Below are positions 33,917-42,515 of a DNA stretch of 64,000 bases, one piece after another; position 1 is the stretch's first letter; each line of letters begins with the position of its first letter. Location: NCBI RefSeq assembly GCF_009931655.1, contig NZ_CP047984.1:186001-250000 (forward strand), written 5' to 3'. The notes beneath the pieces were generated by a model. That model was not told the DNA's origin. It saw nothing but the letters and a program-made list of their open reading frames with translations, and ran no database searches. Made by a program: the position numbers and the translations under genes. This DNA comes from Pontibacter russatus. Lineage in GTDB: Bacteria > Bacteroidota > Bacteroidia > Cytophagales > Hymenobacteraceae.

Positions 33917-35169
33917 GGTTCATCGTGAAGGAAGGTGCCGCCCTGGTGCAGGCAAACTGCCAGTTGCCGGTACACTTCCCGTATTTTTTCATCTGTTGGG
34001 TCCTCGCCGGTGGCCTCCAGGATGCGCACCGCCAGGTTGCCGCGGGAGGTGATGGTGTTCAGGATATAGGCTGTTTCCGGTTCATCTTCCAATTCCAGCG
34101 CTTCGCGCACCAGGTGTTGCCATAGCTCTCCGGCCGTAGCACCTTCTGCTCCGCTCAGCCCAAAGCAACTCAGGTAATCCTGATTCAGGATAACGGCTTC
34201 CTGCCCTTTCCGGATTACCTCCAGCAATACGGAAGCAAGCATATCCTCCCCGAAATTCTGAAGGTGCGCTATTGTTGCCCAACGCTCCGCCACCAGCGCC
34301 TGCAGCACGCCCGTCACCGCCCGCAGCACCGCCATATCCGCCGCCGGGTTCTCCTGTATATCTATCAGGCGAATCTCAATGGCGTTGCGGCTGAAGCGGG
34401 CAATGGCGCCACGGGAGTTTAGGAACTCGTCCTGCAATACTCCCTCCGGATCATAAGGGGCCACGGCTTTATATATGCGCCGGAAAATCTGTTCCTCGTA
34501 CGCTTTCTTCGTAAAAACAGCCTCCGGTATCACCTTGCCTGCTATCGCCGGAATCTTGTCCTGGTTGTGGCGGTACACCTCCAGCCGTGTGTCCTGGAGT
34601 CCGGTCACTTTGCCATCCAGGATGGGGGAAGAGGCGCTAATGGCCGGGATGAGGGGCAGCAGGATGCGGATGGCCGCATGCAGTTTTCCAAACTCCTCAT
34701 CACCCGCGAAAGGCAGGTTCAGGTGCGTGCTCTGCAGGTTGGCCCAGCCGTGTCCGCGGCAGTCGAAAATACGGTTGTAGGCTTCATATACCACATTGTA
34801 TTCGTGCGGCCAGAGCTTTGTGTCGGTGTACGGGTTCATCAGCGGGTGCGCGCCGGTGGGCAGCAGCATGGCATCGTACTTCGCCAGCATCCTGTTTATC
34901 TTCTGCACGTGCTGTTGGAATTTTTCCGACAGCCCCACAAGGCTGCTGGCGGGTCCGTTTGTCTTCAGCTCCACCACGTGCAGCACCAGTTCGTTGCTCC
35001 AGGCGATGTCTCCGAACTCCACGTCCGACAGGTATGCCCCCACCTCATCATATATAAGCCTGTCTGTAATGGGCAGCACACGCAGGTCGCCGCGCTGCAC
35101 AATCATATACTCAAGCTCTACGCCAAAGCCCTCAAACAAGTGCAGCGGCGACTGTGGCTGGTTACTCAT
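33910..35169 (-). CDS. carboxylate-amine ligase of the GCS2 (glutamate-cysteine ligase-like) family
   Basis: 419 residues. The GCS2-type ATP-dependent ligase signature is visible: FGVELEYMIV at the N-terminus, VVELKTNGP, LLPTGAHPLM, WANLQSTHLNLPF (substrate/metal region), and the later NAIEIRLIDIQENP. Members join an amino group to a carboxylate through an acyl phosphate. It overlaps the ATP-grasp gene start (8 bases) and the amidohydrolase gene (7 bases). The role in glutathione synthesis seen in some relatives is not supported, as the companion genes differ. Confidence 0.9.
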   Translation of the reverse strand: MSNQPQSPLHLFEGFGVELEYMIVQRGDLRVLPITDRLIYDEVGAYLSDVEFGDIAWSNELVLHVVELKTNGPASSLVGLSEKFQQHVQKINRMLAKYDAMLLPTGAHPLMNPYTDTKLWPHEYNVVYEAYNRIFDCRGHGWANLQSTHLNLPFAGDEEFGKLHAAIRILLPLIPAISASSPILDGKVTGLQDTRLEVYRHNQDKIPAIAGKVIPEAVFTKKAYEEQIFRRIYKAVAPYDPEGVLQDEFLNSRGAIARFSRNAIEIRLIDIQENPAADMAVLRAVTGVLQALVAERWATIAHLQNFGEDMLASVLLEVIRKGQEAVILNQDYLSCFGLSGAEGATAGELWQHLVREALELEDEPETAYILNTITSRGNLAVRILEATGEDPTDEKIREVYRQLAVCLHQGGTFLHDEPC

Positions 35170-36631
35170 CGCTCCGGATGTTTTTGTTTGCGTTGATGCG
35201 CCGCTTGATAGACTTGATGATGGTGGCGTAGAGTTCCTTTTTCAGAATCCTGTCCTCCACCCCGGCATCGATACTGGGGTTGTCGTTCACCTCTATCACA
35301 TAAGCTTTGCCCTTGATCTCTTTCAAATCCACCCCGTACAGGCCGTCGCCGATGAGGTTGGCGGCCTTCAGGGCCGTGTGCAGCACATGGAAGGGTACCT
35401 GCTCAAAGGGCACCACCTCGCCGTCGCCCTCCTCGTCCTGCTTCTTCCCGTTCCAGTTATATATCTGCCAGTGGCCTTTCGCCATATAGTATTTGCAGGC
35501 GTACAGGGGCTGCTTGTCCAGCACGCCGATGCGCCAGTCGAAATCAGTGGGGATATACTCCTGCCCGATGATGAGCTCGGAGTCCGCCAATAGCTGGTCC
35601 AGTTCCCGTTGCAGGCTTTCCCTGTCTTTGGCTTTCACCACTCCCTGCGAGAACGAGCTGTCGGGCTTTTTCAGGACACAGGGCAGCCCCAGTTCCGCCT
35701 CTACGCGCTCACGGTTGTCTTTGTGGATGATCATGGTCTTCGGCACCGGCACCTTCGCCTTGGTCAGCAGCTCGGCAAGATACACTTTATTGGTACACCG
35801 CAGGATCGAAACCGGATCATCAATCACCACGAGGCCGTCGGCGTGCGCCCTGCGGGAGAAGCGGTAAGTATGGTGGTTCACGGCAGTCGTCTCGCGGATA
35901 AACAGGGCATCAAACTCCGCCAGCCTTCTATAGTCGTCTTTCGTGACGAGCTCGGTGTAGAAGCCCTGGCACTCGGCGGCGTCCACAAAGTTCTGGATGG
36001 CCTTCTCGTTGGAGGGCGGTGCCTTCTCGTGCGGGTCCACCAGTATGGCCAGGTCATATACCTTGCGGGAGACACGGGCCCCCGAAAAACGGTGCCGGGC
36101 GAAATATACCCTGGCGAAGCGCTTGAGGTCGGGCCTGTGGCTTTCGGGCACTTCGTTCACCGGTATCGGCGAGATGCTCTGCAGCACCCATTCCTCCTTC
36201 AGCACGAACTGCGCCCGCAGCAGGGGGGCCTGGAACAGGTCGTGCAGTTGCTTGCACAGCTTCTCGTACTTCACGGCCACGTTGTGTCCGAAGTAGATGC
36301 TGAGGGTAAAGGTATTGGAGCGCAGCCCGGCAAGGCTTTTCTGGATCAGGTCGTTTATCTCGACCGTGATAGCCCGCACAATGGTGGGGCTCTTCAGATC
36401 CTGCATCGTCGTGACGCTCGGGATAGCCTTGTGGCCCCGTGCCTCCGCCAGCAGCGAAACATAGTAGCCGGCGCTCTGGTAGCGGTACGACCGGCTGAGG
36501 TTGAACACCCGGGCATTCTTTATGTCGGTGTAGGCGGCGTCTGTCAGGTATGTCTGCGTGTCCACCACTTCTGTATCTTCCGTCGCCTCATCCCAGTCCC
36601 TTGGGTGATCCACAACCACAATTTTTCGCAT
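35162..36631 (-). CDS. RimK-like ATP-grasp ligase with N-terminal RLAN-type domain
   Basis: 489 residues. The N-terminal 190 residues match the domain often found before RimK-like ligases (FNLSRSYRYQSAGYYVSLLAEARGH, KSPTIVRAITVEINDLIQK). The second half is an ATP-grasp fold: VPVPKTMIIHKDN, PCVLKKPDSSFSQGVVKAKD (nucleotide-binding Lys), IGQEYIPTDFDWRIGVLD, and GVDLKEIKGKAYVIEVNDNPSIDAG (Mg-binding Glu/Asn). It probably adds amino acids to a peptide or metabolite. Three bases separate it from the C39-like peptidase gene. Confidence 0.93.
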   Translation of the reverse strand: MRKIVVVDHPRDWDEATEDTEVVDTQTYLTDAAYTDIKNARVFNLSRSYRYQSAGYYVSLLAEARGHKAIPSVTTMQDLKSPTIVRAITVEINDLIQKSLAGLRSNTFTLSIYFGHNVAVKYEKLCKQLHDLFQAPLLRAQFVLKEEWVLQSISPIPVNEVPESHRPDLKRFARVYFARHRFSGARVSRKVYDLAILVDPHEKAPPSNEKAIQNFVDAAECQGFYTELVTKDDYRRLAEFDALFIRETTAVNHHTYRFSRRAHADGLVVIDDPVSILRCTNKVYLAELLTKAKVPVPKTMIIHKDNRERVEAELGLPCVLKKPDSSFSQGVVKAKDRESLQRELDQLLADSELIIGQEYIPTDFDWRIGVLDKQPLYACKYYMAKGHWQIYNWNGKKQDEEGDGEVVPFEQVPFHVLHTALKAANLIGDGLYGVDLKEIKGKAYVIEVNDNPSIDAGVEDRILKKELYATIIKSIKRRINANKNIRSDE

Positions 36632-36634
36632 GTT

Positions 36635-37360
36635 TCAGTCTTGCTCAGGTTCTTCTTGAATGGCAGGTTGTATGGCCAGCAGGTTGGCATCGAACGTGGC
36701 CATGCCCAGCATAATGGAATTGATCAGGTGCGAGGCCTTCACCTTGTAGTAATTGTCGTGGAAGTAGGGATTCTCCCGGTAAGGGTCCGCGACAACCACA
36801 CTCCGCTGGTCTTCGGCAAAACCGCAAAGCACCACAAAGTGCCCCATCGGGAAGCCACTCACGTCGTCATATATGGATTTGTCCATATCGTCCACCATCT
36901 CGCGGGCGCTCTGGTAAAGGTATGTGGCGCTAAGCCCCGTCAGCAGCGGGATATCCTTGTCGAAATACTCCCGCAGCATGGTCTTTGTCAAATCGCGGCA
37001 GCGGAGCTCGCCGCCCAGCTGCAGAAAATCGATGTAGGCGCGGGAGGCCCTGTGCAGCTTGCTGCCTTTCTTAACCTGCATCTGATCCTCCAGCTTCATG
37101 ATGATTTCCTCGTTTTCGAGGTTAAACCAAGTTGGGTCGAAGATATGCAGGTTGTAGGTGTAGATGCGGGCGCGGTAGCCGCGGCGCAGTGCATGGCATG
37201 CCAGCAGCACCTCCAGCGTCCCGCCCTCATCCAGGTAAGGCACTTCCTTTATCACCTCGCTCAGCGAAATGGTGTCCTTGAAGTAGCGGTAAACGGCATG
37301 CAGGCTGGTGGGCCCGCAGGTCGAGTCGTCTGGCTGCGTGTGGATCTTGATTGGTATCAC
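36635..37360 (-). CDS. C39-like (papain-fold) peptidase
   Basis: 241 residues, no signal peptide or membrane helix, so cytoplasmic. The catalytic motif TCGPTSL has Cys15; His174 lies in MGHFVVLCGF and Asp192 in VVVADPYREN, in the order expected for C39/papain-like enzymes. Unlike bacteriocin transporters, no ABC domain is attached. It is the first gene of the four-gene operon with ATP-grasp, GCS2 and amidohydrolase genes. It could process the precursor peptide or transfer the amide. No precursor peptide gene is visible upstream. Confidence 0.88.
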   Translation of the reverse strand: MIPIKIHTQPDDSTCGPTSLHAVYRYFKDTISLSEVIKEVPYLDEGGTLEVLLACHALRRGYRARIYTYNLHIFDPTWFNLENEEIIMKLEDQMQVKKGSKLHRASRAYIDFLQLGGELRCRDLTKTMLREYFDKDIPLLTGLSATYLYQSAREMVDDMDKSIYDDVSGFPMGHFVVLCGFAEDQRSVVVADPYRENPYFHDNYYKVKASHLINSIMLGMATFDANLLAIQPAIQEEPEQD

Positions 37361-37548
37361 GGCTGAAAGCGCAGGTTATATATACATGGTGCTAGTATGT
37401 GCCCCTTATACGCGGCCTGGGGCATTAGTTATTTTGTTATTTCAAGATTAATCTGCTACATCGGGAGCCGGGCCATATACCTGCCTCACAAATTGGTGAT
37501 TATGAATTAAATTGGTTAAATTCAATAAGAAAAAGCAGGGGCATTGAT

Positions 37549-38235
37549 ATGAACCGGATCATAAAGAACAAGGAACGGCAAAAGATTGCGCTGGCGCTGT
37601 GCATCGTATTCGTGATTATTGTGCTGGCAAACTGGTGGGTGAGCCACAGCATGACGCAGGTGAGCAGCCAATTCGCCTCAGTGTACCACGACAGGCTGGT
37701 GCCCGCCCTGGACCTGGCCGCCATGCAGGAGCGCTATTACCAGAACAGGATGCTGCTGGAGGAACACCTGCTGGCAAAGGACCCGGCGCAACAGCGGCGC
37801 ATCGGGGAGCAGCTGCAACAACACACAGCAGAGATCGACTCCCTCTCCGCCAAATACGAGGCAACTTACCTCACGAAGCAGGAGTCACAGGATTTGCGGC
37901 AATACAAGCAGGCGGTGGCACACCTGACGGCCGTGCAGGCACAAGCCCTGGAGCTGAGCCGGGCAGGCGATAAGGCCGCCGCTGAACGGATATATAAAGC
38001 GGAGGTGGTGCCCGCCTTCGACCGGCTGTTGATGCCGATGCACGCGCTGAGCAGCCTGCAGCAGGACGTGGGCCATGAGCTCTATGCTTCGGCCGAGCGG
38101 CAGCTGAACTCGTTGCGAATGCTCTCTTCCGTAGTGGTGGCCTGCGCCGTAATTCTGGCCTTGCTGGTGGGGGTGCTGCTGCAGAACAAGCGCCAGCAGA
38201 TCAAGATAAAGCCGCAGAAGTTCCACCTGAACTAG
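37549..38235 (+). CDS. 4HB-type sensor protein lacking an output domain
   Basis: 228 residues: a membrane helix (IALALCIVFVIIVLANWW), a helical periplasmic domain (about 35-190) resembling the four-helix-bundle ligand domain of methyl-accepting chemotaxis proteins, and a second membrane helix (VVACAVILALLVGVLL). Only 15 cytoplasmic residues follow (NKRQQIKIKPQKFHLN). No HAMP, kinase or MCP signalling domain is encoded. It ends 4 bases inside the convergent argH gene. Truncation is possible, but no downstream coding sequence in frame remains. Confidence 0.8.
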   Translation: MNRIIKNKERQKIALALCIVFVIIVLANWWVSHSMTQVSSQFASVYHDRLVPALDLAAMQERYYQNRMLLEEHLLAKDPAQQRRIGEQLQQHTAEIDSLSAKYEATYLTKQESQDLRQYKQAVAHLTAVQAQALELSRAGDKAAAERIYKAEVVPAFDRLLMPMHALSSLQQDVGHELYASAERQLNSLRMLSSVVVACAVILALLVGVLLQNKRQQIKIKPQKFHLN

Positions 38236-39563
38236 GCCAACAGCGCGTTATAGGCCGCCTTCACCCGTTCGAAATTGAACTGCGCCAGCGCCTGCTGCAT
38301 CAGCTCGGCTATTTTGTCGTTGCACAGGTTGCCGATGCTGCCTTCGTGCGTATGCGCTACAGCGGCTGCCGGTGAGAAAGTGCCATTTTCTATCTGTGCC
38401 CCCACGGCTTTGTAGGCATCCCGGAACGGCATGCCCTGCAGCACCAGCGCGTTCACGGCGTCCACACTGAACAGGTACTGGTATTTCTCGTCATCGAGGA
38501 TGTTTTCCCGCACCTGCACCTGCGACAGCATATAAGCCATCATCTCCAGGCAGCTTTGCAGTTCCTCAAAGGCCGGGAACAGGTTCTCTTTCAGCAGTTG
38601 CAGCTCGCGGTGGTAGCCGGAGGGCAGGTTGATGAGCAACATCGAAATCTCGTTGGGCAGGGCTTGCAGTTTGTTGCACTTGCCGCGCAGCAGCTCAAAC
38701 ACATCCGGGTTTTTTTTGTGCGGCATGATGCTGGAGCCCGTAGTGAGGCTGTCGGGTAGTGTGATGAAACCGAAGTTCTGATTCATATACAGGCACAGGT
38801 CCATCGCCATCTTTGCTACCGTGGCCGCCACCGAAGACAGGGCTGTCGCCGCCACCCGCTCCGATTTGCCACGTCCCATCTGCGCATACACTACGTTGTA
38901 ATTCAGCGTCTCGAAACCCAGCAGATCCGTCGTCATCTGGCGGTTGAGCGGGAACGATGAGCCGTAGCCAGCCGCGGAGCCCAATGGGTTTTTGTCTGCT
39001 ATCTTATAGGCGGCGTGCAGCAGGTGCATGTCGTCCATCAGGCTTTCTGCATAGGCACCGAACCACAGGCCGAACGACGAAGGCATGGCCACTTGCAGGT
39101 GCGTGTAGCCCGGCAGCAGCACATTTTTGTAGCGTTCGCTTTGCTGCTGCAGCACATCGAACAGGGCTTCCACGCCTTCCACCGTGGCCTGCAACTGATG
39201 GCGGAGATACAGCTTCAAGTCGAGCAGCACCTGATCGTTTCGGGAGCGGCCGCTGTGTATTTTCTTGCCCGCGTCGCCCACCCGCCGCGTCAGTTCCAGT
39301 TCCACCTGCGAGTGGATGTCCTCCACCCCGGGCTCAATCTTAAACTCTCCAGCTTCAATGCCTTTATAAATTTCCTTCAGGTGCGCCTGCAGCACCTCCA
39401 GTTCTCCGGCAGTCAGCAGGCCGATGCTCTGCAGCATGCGCGTGTGCGCCAGCGAACCCAGCACATCAAATGGAGCCAGCTGCATATCCAGTTCCGCGTC
39501 TTTGCCCACCGTAAACGTTTCTATTTCAGCGGCCGTGCCGGATGTTTTCTGCCAGAGTTTCAT
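38232..39563 (-). CDS. argH: argininosuccinate lyase
   Basis: 443 residues. Cleaves argininosuccinate to arginine and fumarate, the last step of arginine synthesis. Motifs: HSGRSRNDQVLLDLKLYLR, PGYTHLQVAMPSSFGLW, LGSAAGYGSSFPLNR, and the fumarase/lyase signature TGSSIMPHKKNPD. It is the last gene of the arginine operon, 130 bases after the argE-type gene, separated by a low-complexity spacer. Length slightly short of the E. coli enzyme but complete. Confidence 0.97.
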   Translation of the reverse strand: MKLWQKTSGTAAEIETFTVGKDAELDMQLAPFDVLGSLAHTRMLQSIGLLTAGELEVLQAHLKEIYKGIEAGEFKIEPGVEDIHSQVELELTRRVGDAGKKIHSGRSRNDQVLLDLKLYLRHQLQATVEGVEALFDVLQQQSERYKNVLLPGYTHLQVAMPSSFGLWFGAYAESLMDDMHLLHAAYKIADKNPLGSAAGYGSSFPLNRQMTTDLLGFETLNYNVVYAQMGRGKSERVAATALSSVAATVAKMAMDLCLYMNQNFGFITLPDSLTTGSSIMPHKKNPDVFELLRGKCNKLQALPNEISMLLINLPSGYHRELQLLKENLFPAFEELQSCLEMMAYMLSQVQVRENILDDEKYQYLFSVDAVNALVLQGMPFRDAYKAVGAQIENGTFSPAAAVAHTHEGSIGNLCNDKIAELMQQALAQFNFERVKAAYNALLA

Positions 39564-39570
39564 ATATGGA

Positions 39571-39650
39571 TTTGAAGATTTGGATATGTGAAGATTTGGG
39601 AATGTGTTGATGAGGTGATGTGATAATGTGATAATGAGCTTCGGCTACTG
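39571..39650 (-). repeat. degenerate low-complexity spacer between argE-like gene and argH
   Basis: Repeated words of the form GATTTG/GATGTG/AATGTG on the plus strand (for example TTTGAAGATTTGGATATGTG and GTGATGTGATAATGTGATAA) fill most of the gap between the argE-like gene and argH. The composition differs from other gaps in the operon. It resembles the low-complexity intergenic repeats elsewhere in this window but with a different unit. Confidence 0.6.
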
Positions 39651-39692
39651 GTGGTTTTATATATGGCTGAGACAAAAACAAAAATTTAACCA

Positions 39693-40754
39693 TTAAACCA
39701 CCTGCTCCAGCATTTTTATATATAGGTTGATGCCTTCCTCGATTTCGTGCAGGTATATATATTCATCGGCCATATGGGAGCGGCCCGAAAAGCCTGGGCC
39801 CATTTTCAGCGACGGCATGGGTAGCAGCGCCTGGTCGGAGGTGGTGGGGGAACCGTACGTTAGGCGCCCGAGCCGCAACCCTGCCTGCACCAGCGGGTGC
39901 TCTTTCGGAATAGACGAGGGGCGCAGGCGCATGGAACGCGGTTTTACCTCCGCTTTCACGTGCTGCCGGATTATCCCGAGCACTTCTTCCATGCTGTATT
40001 TGTCGGTGAGGCGTACGTCTACGGTGAACTGGCAGTTGTCGGGCACCACGTTGTGCTGCGTGCCCGCCTGCACCACCGTCACGCTCATCTTCACCGGCCC
40101 CAGGTGCTCCGACTCCTCCGGAAAGCGGTAGTTCTGGAACCACTGGATATCCGGCAGCGCTTCATATATGGCGTTCACCCCTTCTTCCCGCGCGGCGTGA
40201 CCTGCCTTGCCTTTTGCGACACAGTCCAGCACCAGCAAACCTTTCTCCGCCACGGCCAGGTGCATCTCAGTGGGCTCCCCTACGATGGCGGCTTCAATCG
40301 ACCCCAGTTGCGGCAGGATATGCTCAATGCCATTGCGGCCCGATATTTCTTCCTCCGCTGTCGCCGCCAGCACCAGATTATAGGCCATCTCCTCCCGCTC
40401 CTGAAAATGCAGGAACGTGGCTATCAGGGAGACCAGGCAGCCCCCGGCGTCGTTGCTGCCCAGGCCATATAGCTTGCCGCCTTCCTCGGTGGCCGCAAAC
40501 GGATCGCGGGTCCAGCCGGGGTTTGGCCTCACGGTGTCGTGGTGCGAGTTGAGCAGCAGCGTGGGTTTTTCTGCATCATAATGCCTGTTGAAGGCCCACA
40601 CGTTGTTCAGTTCGCGGTGTACCGCCACTCCCCGCGCTTCCAGGAACTGTGCTATCAGACCAGCCGTTTTGTCTTCTTCTCTGCTGAACGAGGGCGTCTC
40701 TATCAGCGCTTTCAGCAATTCGACAGCTTCCATGTATAGCTTCCGGTCAGACAT
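39693..40754 (-). CDS. argE: M20-family acylornithine deacylase
   Basis: 353 residues. Removes the N-acyl group (acetyl or succinyl) from acylcitrulline/acylornithine in the arginine pathway. Metal ligands of M20 peptidases are in LLNSHHDTVRP (His72, Asp73 region), GSNDAGG (Asp102), and ATAEEEISG (Glu134-136); the lid domain has a GKAGHAA motif. Next to acylornithine transcarbamylase, the substrate is more likely N-acylcitrulline. Start codon 8 bases after proC. Confidence 0.93.
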   Translation of the reverse strand: MSDRKLYMEAVELLKALIETPSFSREEDKTAGLIAQFLEARGVAVHRELNNVWAFNRHYDAEKPTLLLNSHHDTVRPNPGWTRDPFAATEEGGKLYGLGSNDAGGCLVSLIATFLHFQEREEMAYNLVLAATAEEEISGRNGIEHILPQLGSIEAAIVGEPTEMHLAVAEKGLLVLDCVAKGKAGHAAREEGVNAIYEALPDIQWFQNYRFPEESEHLGPVKMSVTVVQAGTQHNVVPDNCQFTVDVRLTDKYSMEEVLGIIRQHVKAEVKPRSMRLRPSSIPKEHPLVQAGLRLGRLTYGSPTTSDQALLPMPSLKMGPGFSGRSHMADEYIYLHEIEEGINLYIKMLEQVV

Positions 40755-40762
40755 ATGGCTTT

Positions 40763-41584
40763 TTATTTCTCCTTATGATACAGCTGCTCCGCTTTGAGAG
40801 AGGACGTTTTGATGCCTTTGATCATGGCGGAGCTGAAACCATGGTGCTCCATCTCGTTCAGACCGGCAATGGTGCAGCCTTTTGGGGAAGTCACTTTGTC
40901 GATCTCGTTCTCAGGGTGGCTCTGGAAGTGCAGGAGCAGCGAGGCTGCGCCCTTGGCCGTTTGGGCCGCCATGCGCAGCGCATCCGCCGCATGAAAACCA
41001 ATCTCGGTGCCGCCCTGTGTGGCCGCCCGGATGGAGCGCAGGAAAAATGCAATGCCGCAGGCGCAGAGCGCGGTGGCCGAGGTCATCAGTTCTTCCTCTA
41101 TCTCCACAGTCTCTCCCACCGCACCGAATATCTCCCGCACCAGCGCCTGGTTCTCAGGGGTGGCTTTGCTTCCCGCAATGCAGGTCATTGACTCCCGGAT
41201 AGCGATGGCGGTATTCGGCATGGCCCGGATGACCTGCACCTCGCGCCCTACACGGTACACGATATCGGCTACGTTCACGCCCGTCACGATAGACACAAAC
41301 AGGTGCCGCTGTGGGTCGATGCTGGGAGCGATGGTGTCCAGCACACCGTCCAACTGCTGTGGCAGCACGCTCAGGACCACAATGTCGGCACCGGCAACGG
41401 CCTTGGCGTTGTCGGTAGTCACCTGGAAGCCCCCCACTGCGATGCTGTCGAGGGAGCGGAGGGTGCGGCGCGTGAGCGTGATGTCGGCTGGCTGGTATTT
41501 GCCGGAGGCGACCATGCCCCGGGCCAGCGCCACCCCCATATTGCCTCCGCCCAGAATGGCAACTTTCTTCTTCTCTGTACTCAT
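40763..41584 (-). CDS. proC: pyrroline-5-carboxylate reductase
   Basis: 273 residues. Reduces pyrroline-5-carboxylate to proline with NAD(P)H. The Rossmann motif is VAILGGGNMGVALARGMV, and the C-terminal signature reads KVTSPKGCTIAGLNEMEHHGFSSAMIKGIK. Its place inside the arginine operon links proline and arginine supply, as ornithine and pyrroline-5-carboxylate pools are connected. Ends 8 bases before the argE-like gene begins. Confidence 0.95.
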   Translation of the reverse strand: MSTEKKKVAILGGGNMGVALARGMVASGKYQPADITLTRRTLRSLDSIAVGGFQVTTDNAKAVAGADIVVLSVLPQQLDGVLDTIAPSIDPQRHLFVSIVTGVNVADIVYRVGREVQVIRAMPNTAIAIRESMTCIAGSKATPENQALVREIFGAVGETVEIEEELMTSATALCACGIAFFLRSIRAATQGGTEIGFHAADALRMAAQTAKGAASLLLHFQSHPENEIDKVTSPKGCTIAGLNEMEHHGFSSAMIKGIKTSSLKAEQLYHKEK

Positions 41585-41701
41585 ATAGGTAGGTTACAGT
41601 GTTGCGTGTTAAATATGATGGTGAAACTAATCCGGAGAATGAAAGTCAAATTTATATAGGAATCCGGATTTAAGCGGAATCATATATAAGCTGACAACCC
41701 G

Positions 41702-42496
41702 CTACAAGGTAATCAGCGTTCCGGCCTTCCCTCCTGCTGCCATACGCCCCACGGCAGACGCATCGCCAATCTGTACCGCCCGCACACCTTTGTCCAGAGC
41801 CGCAAACGCATTGTCGAGCTTCGGAATCATTCCCAGCGACACCACGCCCGTTTCCTTCAGCTCATTGTATAACGCTTTGTCTATTTCAGGAATGACGGAG
41901 TCGTTATCTGCGGCATCCTGCAGCACGCCTTTTTTCTCGAAGCAGTAGATGAGTTTCACCTCGTAATGCGGAGCCAGGGCGGTGGCCAGTACCGAGGCAA
42001 TGGTGTCAGCGTTCGTATTCAGCAGGCTGCCGTTGCCGTCGTGTGTCAGGGGGGCGAAAACAGGCGTCAGGTCCAGAGAAAGCAAACCCTTTAAAGCAGC
42101 CGCGTTGATGTTTTTGGAACCGGACACATCGCCGGCAAAACCATAGTCCACCTCCCGCACCGGCCGCTTCTCGGCATATATGGCATTGGCATCGGCGCCC
42201 GTCAAGCCAATGGCGTTGCAGCCCAGGGCCTGCAGTTGCGCCACCACCTGCTTGTTTATCAGCCCGCCATATACCATCGTCACCAGTTCCAGGGTCTCTG
42301 CATCCGTTATGCGTCGGCCTTCCACCATTTTAGGCATGATGCCCAGCCGCTGCCCGATGGATGAAGCGGTTTTCCCGCCGCCGTGTACCAGCATCTTCGC
42401 CCCATCCAGCGAGGCGAAATCACTGAGGAAGCGGTGCAGCTGCACAGGGTTATCGAGGATGTTGCCGCCGATTTTAATGATATTCAATTCTTCCAT
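41702..42496 (-). CDS. argB: N-acetylglutamate kinase-type acylglutamate kinase
   Basis: 264 residues. Phosphorylates N-acylglutamate. Amino-acid-kinase motifs: IIKIGGNILDN at the N-terminus, MLVHGGGKTASSIGQRLG for ATP/substrate, VDYGFAGDVSGSKNIN, FAPLTHDGNGSLLNTNADTIAS and a C-terminal AVGRMAAGGKAGTLITL. There is no N-terminal arginine-sensing helix of the long argB type. Whether the acyl group is acetyl or succinyl depends on the transferase. Confidence 0.96.
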   Translation of the reverse strand: MEELNIIKIGGNILDNPVQLHRFLSDFASLDGAKMLVHGGGKTASSIGQRLGIMPKMVEGRRITDAETLELVTMVYGGLINKQVVAQLQALGCNAIGLTGADANAIYAEKRPVREVDYGFAGDVSGSKNINAAALKGLLSLDLTPVFAPLTHDGNGSLLNTNADTIASVLATALAPHYEVKLIYCFEKKGVLQDAADNDSVIPEIDKALYNELKETGVVSLGMIPKLDNAFAALDKGVRAVQIGDASAVGRMAAGGKAGTLITL

Positions 42497-42515
42497 AGTT
42501 GCCGTGGTGTCGTCA

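Noticed and set aside
35609..37366. 585-residue open frame antisense to the ATP-grasp and peptidase genes
   Set aside because: Long antisense frames are common in GC-rich DNA; the opposite strand encodes clear ATP-grasp and C39 motifs, while this frame is His/Val/Gln-rich without domains.
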